NCBI RefSeq assembly: GCF_038432375.1
Contig: NZ_JBCAUS010000006.1
Coordinates: forward strand, 1-64,000
DNA length: 64,000 nucleotides
Direction: 5' to 3'
Source of the DNA: Methanococcoides sp. LMO-2
Lineage (GTDB): Archaea; Halobacteriota; Methanosarcinia; Methanosarcinales; Methanosarcinaceae
Position numbers and translations under genes: made by a program. This document shows positions 28,467 through 37,862 of this stretch, piece after piece (position 1 is the first letter of the stretch; every line of letters starts with the position of its first letter). The notes under the pieces were generated by a model. The model saw nothing but the letters and a program-made list of their open reading frames with translations. It searched no databases and was not told the DNA's origin.

Positions 28467-28546
28467 AAAATGAGTAATCTCTAAATATTCGTTTTATATA
28501 TTAATATTGCGCACTTCAGACGTTGTTTTTCATTTCAGGAAATTGA

Positions 28547-29977
28547 TCATAAATCGGTGACCTGACTTGCTGACTTGAACATGAACAATGCAATTTCCCG
28601 TTCCATACTGTGGTCAACTATTGGTTTCGGATAATCCCCAATATCGACATCATTGTCATTTTCGAGTTTATGGATTACAGAAGATTCGATGTCCCGCAGT
28701 TCAGGCACCCATCTTTTTATGTATTCACAATCACTATCGAACTTCTTCTGCTGACGCCAGGGGTTGAATATCCTGAAATATGGCTGTGAATCTGCACCTG
28801 TAGAAGCTGCCCATTGCCAATTCCCATTGTTCACACAGGGATCGTAATCCACCAGTTTACATGCGAAATAGCGCTCACCCCACCTCCAGTCTATGTGCAG
28901 GTCCTTCACAAGGAAGGATGCCACTATCATCCTGACACGATTGTGCATATATCCTGTAGTGTTCAACTCCCTCATACCGGCATCCACAATGGGAAATCCT
29001 GTGTTTCCCGAACACCAGGCCTCGAATAGCTTCCGATCATTGGCCCACTCAAGATCATCGAACTTGCTCTTGAATGCATGCCTGAAGACCTCCGGGAACT
29101 CAAAAGCAAGTTGTGTGAAAAAATCCCGCCAGTACATTTCACTGATTAGTGTATGATCCCTTCCAAGCTCATGTAGAACAGAATAATAGAACTCCCTTAT
29201 GGAGATCGTACCCAGCTTATTGTGTGCAGAAAGGCCGGTAGTACCCCTGATAGAGGGCAGATCACGTTCATGATCGTAGTTTGAGAACTCTGATAGAGAC
29301 TTAAGAATTGACAGGGCATTGCTCCTCCCACCGTGTGTAAACAGATGTTCATTACTCTCAGGAAGCAAGCCTTTCAGAAAATCTACATCTGAAACCCCGT
29401 CAACCTCACCTGCCTCGAGATCTCCGGTGAAAAAAAGGTCAGCAACGTCTTCACTCACACCGGCAAACATTGAAGGAATGGGAACATCCCTTTTCGATGC
29501 CTCTCTGAAGAACTGTGTGAATACCTTGTACGGAGTCCCCTGTTTAGTGCGTACCATCCCGGGCTCAGTGAGCAGGCAGTCGTGGAACTGAAACAGTTCA
29601 ACACCCCGATAGTTGCACAAACTTGAGATTCTCTCATCCCTTTTGAGACTGAAAGGAGTGTAATCACGATTCATGAAGACTGCATTAATCCCACCCTTTT
29701 CCAGAAGGTTACCGATCACATTTTCCGGAAGACCTGAAAAGAGGTACAACCTGCCATCCACAGCTTCCAGTTGCCCCCTGAGGTCGTCAAGTGATTCCAG
29801 AAGGAACTGAAAGGAATTGCTGTTGAAGTTCTTCCTTGCAGGATCGCTCAGGCGCGGGTCGAATATGAAACAAGGAATAACCTCGTCGGACATCTCAAGA
29901 GCTGCGAGAAGAGCAGTGTTGTCATCGACCCGCAGGTCCCTCCTGAAAACAAAGAGAGACCTCTGGAAGCGGGACAT
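28547..29977 (-). CDS. phrB: Deoxyribodipyrimidine photolyase, class I
   Basis: FAD-dependent, light-driven repair of cyclobutane pyrimidine dimers. 476 aa from ATG 29977. The N-terminal antenna-binding domain starts LFVFRRDLRVDDNTALLAAL; the C-terminal FAD domain shows SEMYWRDFF, NTGFPIVDAGMREL, GYMHNRVRMIVASFLVKDL and DYDPCVNNGNWQWAASTG, including the Trp residues of the electron-transfer chain. It overlaps the stop of the SOUL gene by 1 nt (TGATG), so the two are co-expressed. It fits the local group of UV repair genes. Confidence 0.95.
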   Translation of the reverse strand: MSRFQRSLFVFRRDLRVDDNTALLAALEMSDEVIPCFIFDPRLSDPARKNFNSNSFQFLLESLDDLRGQLEAVDGRLYLFSGLPENVIGNLLEKGGINAVFMNRDYTPFSLKRDERISSLCNYRGVELFQFHDCLLTEPGMVRTKQGTPYKVFTQFFREASKRDVPIPSMFAGVSEDVADLFFTGDLEAGEVDGVSDVDFLKGLLPESNEHLFTHGGRSNALSILKSLSEFSNYDHERDLPSIRGTTGLSAHNKLGTISIREFYYSVLHELGRDHTLISEMYWRDFFTQLAFEFPEVFRHAFKSKFDDLEWANDRKLFEAWCSGNTGFPIVDAGMRELNTTGYMHNRVRMIVASFLVKDLHIDWRWGERYFACKLVDYDPCVNNGNWQWAASTGADSQPYFRIFNPWRQQKKFDSDCEYIKRWVPELRDIESSVIHKLENDNDVDIGDYPKPIVDHSMEREIALFMFKSASQVTDL

Positions 29978-30561
29978 CACTCGAGCTCCACTGCAAGTTC
30001 ATTCTTCATCAGCATAGGTGGCACCCACGGGGGATTGTAGCGCATCAGGAAGAACTCGCCTTTAGTATTCAGACCATTCTCCGAGATCTTCCCTTCAAGT
30101 ATTTCCCTGTGAGATTCTATTTTGGAATCTGTGACATAGCCGGAGAATTTGATAGTCACAACCTTTCTTGGAGCTACATCGTGTATCAGCACACCTTCTT
30201 CCAGCGGAGCAGGTGCATTTTTAGAATCATACCCTTCCGGCAGGACGAAGGACATATGCATCACATCCCCCTCCTGCCTTGATATCACAGGAGCGGTCAT
30301 CGCTATCTTTGTATTTTGTTCGTTCTTTCCAAATATGTAACCGGAGAGTATCCTGAAACCGGAGTTAGAACCACCTGCATCTGCAGATATGAAAGTGTTC
30401 TCTTCATACTGTCTTATCTCAACACCATCGCCGAGCTCTTCGATCACTGTATAATTAACCTGTTCAGTACTCATAGATATCCTGACCCCCACCAGGAACC
30501 ATATTGCAACAAGGACCAACAATGTTGCCACTATCACAATTAATGCCCCCTTATTTTCCAT
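29977..30561 (-). CDS. SOUL-family heme-binding protein, membrane-anchored
   Basis: 194 aa. One N-terminal membrane helix (about 5-27) then a SOUL/HBP domain: YTVIEELGDGVEIRQYEENTF, GFRILSGYIFGKNEQNTKIAMTAPV, and the C-terminal RYNPPWVPPMLMKNELAVEL characteristic of the family. SOUL proteins bind heme or porphyrin. Translationally coupled to the photolyase downstream, an arrangement that suggests light or porphyrin-linked stress, but the role is not known. Confidence 0.9.
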   Translation of the reverse strand: MENKGALIVIVATLLVLVAIWFLVGVRISMSTEQVNYTVIEELGDGVEIRQYEENTFISADAGGSNSGFRILSGYIFGKNEQNTKIAMTAPVISRQEGDVMHMSFVLPEGYDSKNAPAPLEEGVLIHDVAPRKVVTIKFSGYVTDSKIESHREILEGKISENGLNTKGEFFLMRYNPPWVPPMLMKNELAVELE

Positions 30562-30631
30562 GATAATATATGGGGGCGAGAAGTTAATAAATCTTTAGAA
30601 TGAGATTAGCAAAATGCTGAAAACTTCCAGA

Positions 30632-31519
30632 TCATGCCAGTCCGAGTTCCTTCATAATGCCAATTGCATTTAATGCACTCTTCTCTTTGTCCTTGATCTC
30701 CAGCATTATATCAAGATCGAATTCCCTGACCTCTTCAAGAAAATCCCGAAAATGACCAATATCCAGAGATGTTGAATGTTTTCCCTTCCTTGCACCGGGC
30801 TGTTGGTTGCTGTAATCGATCATTGGAACACCATCACCCTTACCCCATGTCGAAGCAGCATCACCCATAGCACTGGAAAAACTTTCCCCGTTGTTGAGAC
30901 ATTCATGGTGAAAGCTATCAAAAATAATAGGAATTCCACAGAGATCAGTTATCAGGAGACAATCCCTGAGGCTGTACAGACGATCATCATTCTCAACAAC
31001 AAGCCTCTTCCTAAGTCCCGGATCAAGGCTCTCGTATCTCTCAACAAACCTCTCAACTGCCAGTTCCCGATCCTTGTAGACACCCCCGGCATGTACCTGT
31101 ACTTTCGCAGTATTATCCAGCCCCATAGCATCCAGGAGTTTGCAGTGGTACTCAAGTTCTGCAATGCTTCTCTGAGTAATGCCCTCATCAGGAGAGTTCA
31201 GAAGAATGAACTGGTCCGGATGCATGGATATCCTCATGTCGTTCTCAATTATGAACCGGCCAATCTCCTGCAGCTCAGACCTGAAGTAGCCCACCCAATC
31301 AAAATCACAAATAGGATGGGAAGCAAATGGAACAGTATCAGAACTTAGCCTGAAGAAGAAAAGATCGTTATCCAGATTATATTTCAGTATCTTGTGCATG
31401 CAATCCAGATTGTTAGTTACAGTATCTACCAGCTTATCTTCAGAATAGGAAGCAAGCCTGAACTTCCTGTTGGCAGCACACCCAATGCTCCTGTTAATAC
31501 AGGGATAACCCAATTTCAT
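30632..31519 (-). CDS. uvsE: UV damage endonuclease
   Basis: Nicks DNA 5' of UV photoproducts and other lesions in an alternative excision repair route. 295-aa TIM-barrel of the UVDE family: starts MKLGYPCINRSIGC, with metal-ligand regions RISMHPDQFILLNSP, QVHAGGVYKDRE, VVENDDRLYSLRDCL, IIFDSFHHE and MLEIKDKE. Complete and with a normal length. Lies between the photolyase pair and uvrB in the same orientation. Confidence 0.93.
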   Translation of the reverse strand: MKLGYPCINRSIGCAANRKFRLASYSEDKLVDTVTNNLDCMHKILKYNLDNDLFFFRLSSDTVPFASHPICDFDWVGYFRSELQEIGRFIIENDMRISMHPDQFILLNSPDEGITQRSIAELEYHCKLLDAMGLDNTAKVQVHAGGVYKDRELAVERFVERYESLDPGLRKRLVVENDDRLYSLRDCLLITDLCGIPIIFDSFHHECLNNGESFSSAMGDAASTWGKGDGVPMIDYSNQQPGARKGKHSTSLDIGHFRDFLEEVREFDLDIMLEIKDKEKSALNAIGIMKELGLA

Positions 31520-31668
31520 AGAATGATCACTCCTTAAAGAAAGGCCATAATTGGTTTGAGTCCAGAATGATTTAATTCTTTTGAAAGAGGAAATGACAAA
31601 AATGAAGTGTGAAACGAATCAACAAAGAGTGAACTAAAGGTTGTAGTTATGTTAAAAGAGAAGAAAGA

Positions 31669-31740
31669 TGCGCCGACCGGGATTTGAACCCGGGTTTATG
31701 GCTTGGAAGGCCACAGTCATAGCCACTAGACCATCAGCGC
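31669..31740 (-). tRNA. tRNA-Gly (anticodon UCC)
   Basis: Starts GCGCTGATGGTCTAGTGG, anticodon arm GTGGC-CTTCCAA-GCCAT with anticodon TCC, T-arm CCGGG-TTCAAAT-CCCGG, acceptor 3' strand TCGGCGC and discriminator A. CCA is not encoded. Confidence 0.95.
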
Positions 31741-31853
31741 ACTTGCATCCCCTAACTTGCATTTTTAGAATATAATCCTTTCGCTTAAAATGAGCTACGT
31801 GTCGGAAGTATTGCAACGAATCCAATACGAATCCGGGAACCCATGATAAGCAC

Positions 31854-33836
31854 TTATAAAGAATAGGTACTTCGAAGTTCCTTTATCTCGTCCCGAAGTG
31901 CCGCTGCCCTCTCAAATTCGAGATTTGCAGCCGCAGAATGCATCTCCGCCTCAAGGTCAATTATCATGTCTGCAAGCTCCATATCAGATAGATCCTCGGC
32001 AACCTCAAGGATCTCGGACTTCACTTCCTCATACTCTGCCTCGACAAGTTCCTTCTGCAAGGCCTTCCTGATGGTCTGCGGAATTATATTGTGCTCCCTG
32101 TTATACGCAAGCTGAATCTCACGCCTTCTGTTAGATTCCTTAAGAGCACCAGCCATGGAACCGGTCATGTTGTCGGCATACAGGATAACATATCCTTCAG
32201 AGTTCCTGGAAGCCCTTCCTATGGTCTGTATCAGGGACCTCTCCGAACGCAGGAAACCTTCCTTGTCCGCATCAAGAATAGCAACAAAAGCAACCTCCGG
32301 GATGTCAAGACCTTCCCTCAGGAGGTTGATACCCACAAGTACATCGAACTCACCTTTCCTGAGGTCACGGATGATCTCCGCCCGCATGAGAGTGTCAATA
32401 TCAGAATGCATGTAGCGAACCCGGATGCCCATCTCCAGCAGGTAGTCCGTCAGGTCCTCTGCCATGCGCTTGGTCAGTGTTGTCACAAGAGTACGATAGC
32501 CACGTTCCGTGACCTTATTGACCTCACCGATAAGATCATCGATCTGCCCTTCAACAGGGCGTACGTAGACCTCCGGATCCACAAGACCGGTAGGCCTGAT
32601 GATCTGCTCAACGACAGCACTGCTGATGCCAAGCTCATATTCCGCAGGGGTTGCGGACACATATATCGCCTGGTTTATCAGGCGGTGGAACTCATCATAC
32701 TTCAGAGGACGGTTGTCAAAAGCTGAAGGCAACCTGAAACCGTAATTGATAAGAGATTCCTTCCTGGCGCGATCACCATTGTGCATACCCCGTATCTGAG
32801 GGATGGTCACATGAGACTCATCGATGACCAGCAGGAAATCATCAGGGAAGAACTCAAGCAGGGAAGACGGAGGATCTCCGGGACTCCTACCATCGAAGTG
32901 ACGGGAATAGTTCTCAATACCGCTGCAGTATCCAAGTTCGCGGATCATCTCCATATCAAAGTTGGTCCGCTGCAACAACCGCTGGGCTTCGAGCACCCTG
33001 TTATCCGCCTCAAGCTTTGAGACCTGCTCTTCAAGCTCTTCCTCAATGGAATTGAGTGCCTTCACCATTTCTTCCTGAGGCATGATGAAATGCTTTGCCG
33101 GATAGATGACAATGCTGTTTTCCTCTTTCACAACACCCAGGGTCTTGCCAGTCAACGGATCAAAAGAGGATATTCTGTCGATCTCATCCCCGAACAGTTC
33201 AATGCGTATACCGTGGTTCTCCTGTGCAGGGAACACTTCCACAGTGTCACCCTTGGATCGGAAAGTACCTTTCGCATAATCCATTTCGTTGCGCTCATAC
33301 TGGATGTCGATGAGACTTGCGAACAACTCACTTCTACCGATCTGCTCACCCTGCTTCAACACTACAGACATTTTTCTCCATTCTTCAGGAGAACCGATGT
33401 TGTAAATACTTGAAACACTGGAAACAACAATAACATCCCTGCGCTCTATAAGTGACTTTGTGGCAGAAAGCCTGAGCCTGTCGATCTCCTCGTTCACAGA
33501 GGAATCCTTCTCGATATACGTATCAGTAGTGGGAATATAGGCCTCAGGCTGGTAGTAATCATAATAGCTGACAAAATATTCAACGGCATTATCAGGAAAG
33601 AACTCCCTGAACTCCGAAAACAGCTGGGCTGCAAGCGTCTTGTTGTGAGCGATCACAAGTGTGGGTTTCTGGACCTTCTGTATGACATTGGCTACTGTGA
33701 ATGTCTTACCGGAGCCTGTTACACCCAGCAGGACCTGATGTTTTAACCCTTTATCAAGCCCCTCGACCAGCTTCCGGATAGCTTCCGGCTGGTCACCTTT
33801 TGGTTCATATTCAGATACAAGCTTAAAACTGCCCAT
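31854..33836 (-). CDS. uvrB: Excinuclease ABC subunit B
   Basis: DNA damage verification helicase of bacterial-type nucleotide excision repair; acquired from bacteria in the ancestor of these archaea. 660 aa from ATG 33836. Walker [11 protein letters not shown] (about 38-47), the beta-hairpin region [30 protein letters not shown], helicase motifs [45 protein letters not shown] and QTIGRASRN, then the C-terminal UVR domain ([14 protein letters not shown]). uvrA and uvrC are not in this window. Confidence 0.96.
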   Translation of the reverse strand: MGSFKLVSEYEPKGDQPEAIRKLVEGLDKGLKHQVLLGVTGSGKTFTVANVIQKVQKPTLVIAHNKTLAAQLFSEFREFFPDNAVEYFVSYYDYYQPEAYIPTTDTYIEKDSSVNEEIDRLRLSATKSLIERRDVIVVSSVSSIYNIGSPEEWRKMSVVLKQGEQIGRSELFASLIDIQYERNEMDYAKGTFRSKGDTVEVFPAQENHGIRIELFGDEIDRISSFDPLTGKTLGVVKEENSIVIYPAKHFIMPQEEMVKALNSIEEELEEQVSKLEADNRVLEAQRLLQRTNFDMEMIRELGYCSGIENYSRHFDGRSPGDPPSSLLEFFPDDFLLVIDESHVTIPQIRGMHNGDRARKESLINYGFRLPSAFDNRPLKYDEFHRLINQAIYVSATPAEYELGISSAVVEQIIRPTGLVDPEVYVRPVEGQIDDLIGEVNKVTERGYRTLVTTLTKRMAEDLTDYLLEMGIRVRYMHSDIDTLMRAEIIRDLRKGEFDVLVGINLLREGLDIPEVAFVAILDADKEGFLRSERSLIQTIGRASRNSEGYVILYADNMTGSMAGALKESNRRREIQLAYNREHNIIPQTIRKALQKELVEAEYEEVKSEILEVAEDLSDMELADMIIDLEAEMHSAAANLEFERAAALRDEIKELRSTYSL

Positions 33837-33942
33837 CAAATTGTGAATATGTCTGTGAACACCTATAAACGTATGTGTGCGGCACTAGAGGCTCATTTCA
33901 CAGAACAACAGGACATAAAAACAGGATCACATATCCACACCA

Positions 33943-34153
33943 TCACCAGAACAGCAAGAACCACATCATAATACTGGCAATCCCTGAAGATGAACCGAAT
34001 GCGATCGGTATCGGGCCTATCATCACAAGACCTCCGAAGTCACTGGATCCGGATGAGGTCATGGCAGTCACTACCATACCTGTAAAAACAAGAAAAAGAA
34101 CCAATGAAGATCAATAGAGAACCAAGTTGAAAGTCATCATTCCCCGATCCCAT
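33943..34153 (-). pseudogene. DUF131/TIGR00304 membrane protein, frameshifted
   Basis: Read from ATG 34153 the frame gives MGSGNDDFQLGSLLIFIGSF and then leaves the family pattern; the +1 frame continues FLVFTGMVVTAMTSSGSSDF and GGLVMIGPIPIAFGSS to a TGA at 33945-33943. Removing one T from the T5 run at 34097-34093 joins both parts into a 69-aa protein with the hallmark MIGPIPI of the archaeal DUF131 family. It is therefore a frameshifted gene, a sequencing error, or a slippage site. No ribosome site is evident before 34153. Confidence 0.65.
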
Positions 34154-34183
34154 AGGAAACAATTCTCACAGAACAATTAAAAG

Positions 34184-35050
34184 TCATACCCTCTGCGTCT
34201 GCCAGACAGGTGCATATCCCTGCGGAGCTGCCTGACCGGCAACATCTTCCATGTCAGCAATATAGATATATTCCCTCTGTGTGCGATTGCCACGACGTTC
34301 CAGAAGGTTCTTGCGATACATGCGGGAGAGATATGTAGAAACTGTGCTTAACTTGATCTCACCATAGACACGCTCATAGTTCTGCTGGATCTGCTGTGAA
34401 GTGGACCATTCACGAGGATGTTCATACTTCAGGAAAAGTTCAAGCCTTTCACTGATAGTTAGTTTTGAATTACTCACCTTGTCGCGAAGTGGTACATTAG
34501 AAACAGTATTGTTGTTAACCTGTGGAACCTGTTGTTGTGTCACAGCTCCCTGAGAAGGAACTGACGGAGCGACCATTCCGGGAGACACCGGCGACTGCTG
34601 CGGTTGTGCAGGCTGTTGATAAACAGCTGGCTGGTTCACCACAGGATTCACACCCGGATTCACTGTTTGCTGATTCACAGGTACATAGTACTGCGGATAC
34701 TGTTGAGTTTGCTGTACAGGCACCTGTACAGACTGATAAATTGGCTGCGCCTGCTGTTGAACTGGCATAACAGGAACAGAACAGTATTGTGGCGGATACT
34801 GTGGTGGCACAACCTGTTGTGGTTGTGAAACAGGACTCCCAGTTGTTGTCGTGGAAGTCGGTTGTAAAAAAGATTGTTGAGCATTTTGCTCAGATCGCAG
34901 GGCTGCGGATGAAGATCCGGTCGAACGAGGTTGCACCTCTTCCAAAGTATCAATAAACTTGATAACCCGTCCTTTTACATTCTCACCAGCAAATTCGATA
35001 CTGGTGTTCTCTTTTCCTTCGTCATCGATTATTTCGAGCCGAATCTTCAT
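34184..35050 (-). CDS. Winged-helix protein with Gln/Pro-rich linker
   Basis: 288 aa from ATG 35050 (AGAGG 8 nt upstream). Residues 1-45 form a small domain (MKIRLEIIDDEGKENTSIEF...VIKFIDTLEE) followed by about 140 residues of low-complexity linker rich in Gln, Pro, Val and Tyr (for example QQAQPIYQSVQVPVQQTQQY). Residues about 190-270 are a winged helix (LTISERLELFLKYEHPREWS, TSQQIQQNYERVYG, STVSTYLSRMYRKNLLERRG). Probably a DNA-binding regulator; the linker could mediate self-association. No family name known to me. Confidence 0.6.
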   Translation of the reverse strand: MKIRLEIIDDEGKENTSIEFAGENVKGRVIKFIDTLEEVQPRSTGSSSAALRSEQNAQQSFLQPTSTTTTGSPVSQPQQVVPPQYPPQYCSVPVMPVQQQAQPIYQSVQVPVQQTQQYPQYYVPVNQQTVNPGVNPVVNQPAVYQQPAQPQQSPVSPGMVAPSVPSQGAVTQQQVPQVNNNTVSNVPLRDKVSNSKLTISERLELFLKYEHPREWSTSQQIQQNYERVYGEIKLSTVSTYLSRMYRKNLLERRGNRTQREYIYIADMEDVAGQAAPQGYAPVWQTQRV

Positions 35051-35682
35051 CTTTTGCGCCTCTGCAGCGGATCCATCCATCCCCTCAGATCGGTGGATTC
35101 ACAAACCATTCATCCCCTCAGATAATGGCTCAGCTTTTATGTGAATACAGCCTCATGCAACTGATATGCTCTTGTATCATACAATTGCTTTGAACTGCAA
35201 TACATCCATTATCCTTAATGATATATAAATGTTTTTATTAAATACATGTCATTATCTGTATTATCTAAAAATAAAGACTTTAAAACACTTATTTTTAGAA
35301 ATAAACAGATAAATAAGCTTAATTTTTTAGCTAAATTTTCAGCCTAAAAACATGAAATACAATGAAAATTGTGTTTCATATGAAATACTCCAGTGGAAGC
35401 AAAGGGGTTTGTTTTCAAATCTATTTTTTTGTAATTATCAAGTAAAAACAAAAATAAAGTGTATCTATATCATAAAATCGGTTAAAATTTGATATTAATG
35501 CACATAATTATAATAAAAGCTCTAATATTGTTTTAAATTAGTTGCAGATACATATTAACGGTGCAATTACAGAAGGATCGACTACCAACAGACCACATAA
35601 TGAGAACAATATAACTGCCGCACGCAAATCATTTGCCGCATTCAGTTGAGTTTATATCACATGATGTTTATAAGGACGAAAC
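35051..35682. other. Long AT-rich intergenic region before pan
   Basis: No gene. Two 13-nt direct repeats CATCCCCTCAGAT (35079-35091 and 35109-35121) lie just upstream of the winged-helix gene; on its strand they read ATCTGAGGGGATG. A strong hairpin ATGAAATACAAT-GAAA-ATTGTGTTTCAT (35352-35379, one G-U pair) and TATA-like ATATATAAATG (35221-35231) are present, so both divergent promoters probably lie here. Confidence 0.45.
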
Positions 35683-36930
35683 ATGACCGACGTAAGTGCA
35701 GGATCATCAACGGGAAATAATGTACCGGATATGAATTCCGACAAAATAACCCACGAGGCAGAAGAAGTTGAAGACATGGACATCCAGTCGATCCTCAACG
35801 AGAACGAGGTCCTGAAGGTCCAGAATGAAACTATGAAGGCAAAGTTACTTGAAGCCAATATGATGGCAAACAAGTACCTTACAGAGATAGACAAACTAAA
35901 AGAGCAGCTGGACCACCTCACCACACCACCACTGTTCATTGCAACTGTTATGGAAGTGGAAGATGACATGGTGCTTCTGCGACAGCATGGCAACAACCAG
36001 GAAGTTATGACAAGGATGCCACCGGGAATGGAAGGCACTGTGGAACCTGGCATGCGCGTGAGCATTAATGCAGCATTTTCAATCATATCCACGATCAGCA
36101 AAGCAGCTGACGTACGCGCCCAAGTCATGGAACTTATCAATTCACCAGGCGTAGACTATGACATGATAGGCGGTCTTGATGAAGTCCTCAAGGAAGTCAT
36201 CGAATCAGTTGAACTGCCACTGACAGAACCGGAACTGTTCGAGAACATAGGAATAGAACCCCCAAGCGGAGTCCTCATGTACGGCAATCCGGGAACAGGA
36301 AAGACACTGATAGCAAAGGCAGTTGCATCAAGGGCAAACGCCACATTCATTCGCATGTCAGGATCAGACCTTGTGCAGAAGTTCATCGGAGAAGGCGCAA
36401 GACTTGTCAAAGATGTATTCCAGCTCGCAAGGGACAAATCCCCATCAATATTGTTCATCGATGAGATAGATGCAGTGGGAGGAATGCGTACCCATGACGG
36501 CACAACAGGATCTGCAGAAGTCAACAGAACAATGTTGCAACTTCTGGCAGAGATGGATGGGTTCGACCCCAGCGGCAATGTAAAGATAATTGCAGCTACC
36601 AACAGGATCGACCTGCTTGACCCCGCACTCCTGAGACCAGGAAGGTTCGACCGTATCATCGAAGTTCCACTCCCTGATGAGAAAGCAAGAGAAGAGATCC
36701 TGAAGATCCACACAAGGAAGATGAACCTTGAAGAAGACCTCGACCTTGCCAGGATCGCAAACATGACCGATGGCCTGAGTGGTGCGGACCTGAACGTAAT
36801 TGTCAAGGAAGCCGGAATGTTCGTCCTCAGAAGAAGAGGCGACAAGATCACCATGAAAGACCTTCTTGATGCGTTCGAAAAGGTAGTATCGGACGAAGAA
36901 GTAAATTCACCGTTTGGAATGTTCGTTTAA
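35683..36930 (+). CDS. pan: Proteasome-activating nucleotidase (PAN)
   Basis: AAA ATPase that unfolds substrates for the 20S proteasome. 415 aa: N-terminal coiled coil (about 35-80), OB domain (about 85-150), AAA module with Walker A GNPGTGKT (201-208; Asn replaces the usual Pro), Walker B ILFIDEID (about 256), Arg fingers in PALLRPGRFDR, and C-terminal helical domain. The extreme C-terminus is MFV, a variant of the HbYX gate-opening motif with Phe for Tyr. The start at ATG 35683 follows AAGGACGAAAC. Confidence 0.9.
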   Translation: MTDVSAGSSTGNNVPDMNSDKITHEAEEVEDMDIQSILNENEVLKVQNETMKAKLLEANMMANKYLTEIDKLKEQLDHLTTPPLFIATVMEVEDDMVLLRQHGNNQEVMTRMPPGMEGTVEPGMRVSINAAFSIISTISKAADVRAQVMELINSPGVDYDMIGGLDEVLKEVIESVELPLTEPELFENIGIEPPSGVLMYGNPGTGKTLIAKAVASRANATFIRMSGSDLVQKFIGEGARLVKDVFQLARDKSPSILFIDEIDAVGGMRTHDGTTGSAEVNRTMLQLLAEMDGFDPSGNVKIIAATNRIDLLDPALLRPGRFDRIIEVPLPDEKAREEILKIHTRKMNLEEDLDLARIANMTDGLSGADLNVIVKEAGMFVLRRRGDKITMKDLLDAFEKVVSDEEVNSPFGMFV

Positions 36931-37016
36931 AGCGAACTTCCAACTACTTTTTTAAACGATAGGTATAAATATAATTGATTGCTTTTAGGGGGTGCTGAAA
37001 AGCACTAAAACCGTGT

Positions 37017-37094
37017 GCTCCGATAGTGTAGCACGGCCAATCATACAGGACTCTCACTCCTGTGACTGGGGTTCGAATCCCCATCGGAGCACCA
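37017..37094 (+). tRNA. tRNA-Glu (anticodon CUC)
   Basis: Starts GCTCCGATAGTGTAGCACGG, anticodon arm CAGGA-CTCTCAC-TCCTG with anticodon CTC, T-loop GTTCGAATC, acceptor 3' strand TCGGAGC, discriminator A and an encoded CCA (37092-37094). A TATA-like GGTATAAATATAA lies at about 36961-36974. Confidence 0.95.
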
Positions 37095-37287
37095 ATTCTT
37101 CTAATATAATCATCTATTTTTGACGTAATTAAAACAATCTAGCTTTGTTTCGGTTTGGACCATTCCTTTGTGAAGGCAATCCACCCAGACATTTACCAGG
37201 CCATCACAATAGCAAAAATCTATTTAACGCACAAGTACGATATTTGCAAAGGAACTTATAGAAATACGGGACCGAAAGAGAGATACA

Positions 37288-37542
37288 ATGGATGAAAAGA
37301 AAGCAAAATACCTGCCTACAGCAGGAACAATGATAGGCGCAATAATTGGATATATTTTAAGACCGGAAGCTCCAGGAATGGGTAAACTGCCATTAGGCAC
37401 AGTCATGACAAGAGGATCAGACCTAGCCGGCGTAGACGAAGCTATAATATCAATAGCACAAGCATCTTTCAATTACGTGGTCATAGGTGCAGTAATCGGA
37501 ACAATAATTGGAATTGCGATCTTCTGGCATATGAGTGATTAA
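37288..37542 (+). CDS. Small two-helix membrane protein
   Basis: 84 aa with two hydrophobic helices, about 9-25 (LPTAGTMIGAIIGYIL) and 60-80 (FNYVVIGAVIGTIIGIAIFW), both with GxxxG-type spacing that favours helix packing. Preceded by AGAGAGATACA. No known family; it is a stand-alone gene after tRNA-Glu. Confidence 0.6.
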   Translation: MDEKKAKYLPTAGTMIGAIIGYILRPEAPGMGKLPLGTVMTRGSDLAGVDEAIISIAQASFNYVVIGAVIGTIIGIAIFWHMSD

Positions 37543-37581
37543 ACGGGCAGATAAGATACAATAAGCCAATTGATACTACGA

Positions 37582-37594
37582 GGAGGCGGGGAAG
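37582..37594 (+). repeat. 13-nt G-rich string shared with 24552-24564
   Basis: GGAGGCGGGGAAG occurs at 24552-24564 and 37582-37594, both intergenic and both followed after two purines by GTGA. Significance unknown. Confidence 0.3.
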
Positions 37595-37709
37595 GGGTGA
37601 CCGCATCCTAGTCGTTATGAGAAAAACCCCAAGAAAATAGACTGCAGTTGTTGAACAAGACAAATCAAGAAGAGGATAAAAACAAACTGAAGTCCCACAA
37701 CAGAAATTG

Positions 37710-37862
37710 TTATTCCTCGTCAACAACCTTCTGATATTGCCGCTCACAGGCATACAAACACGCTGCCAGCCTCTTATCCTTCAGGTCATTCACAGTTTCC
37801 TTTAGCCCTAGCTTTGAACATTCATCATAGACCTTGCAGACATCACAACAATTCATACTCAC
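37710..37862 (-). CDS. Small Cys-rich protein (50 aa)
   Basis: Starts GTG 37862, 7 nt after GGAGG (37874-37870). Sequence opens MSMNCCDVCKVYDECSKLGL and has six cysteines: CC-x2-C near the N-terminus, one at residue 15 and C-x3-C at about 35 and 39 (AACLYACERQ). The spacing suggests a small zinc- or Fe-S-binding domain. Charged helical remainder, no signal peptide. I do not recognise a family. Confidence 0.65.
   Translation of the reverse strand: MSMNCCDVCKVYDECSKLGLKETVNDLKDKRLAACLYACERQYQKVVDEE

Noticed and set aside
33875-34117. 80-aa plus-strand frame
   Set aside because: It overlaps the frameshifted DUF131 gene in antisense and has no family similarity or ribosome site.
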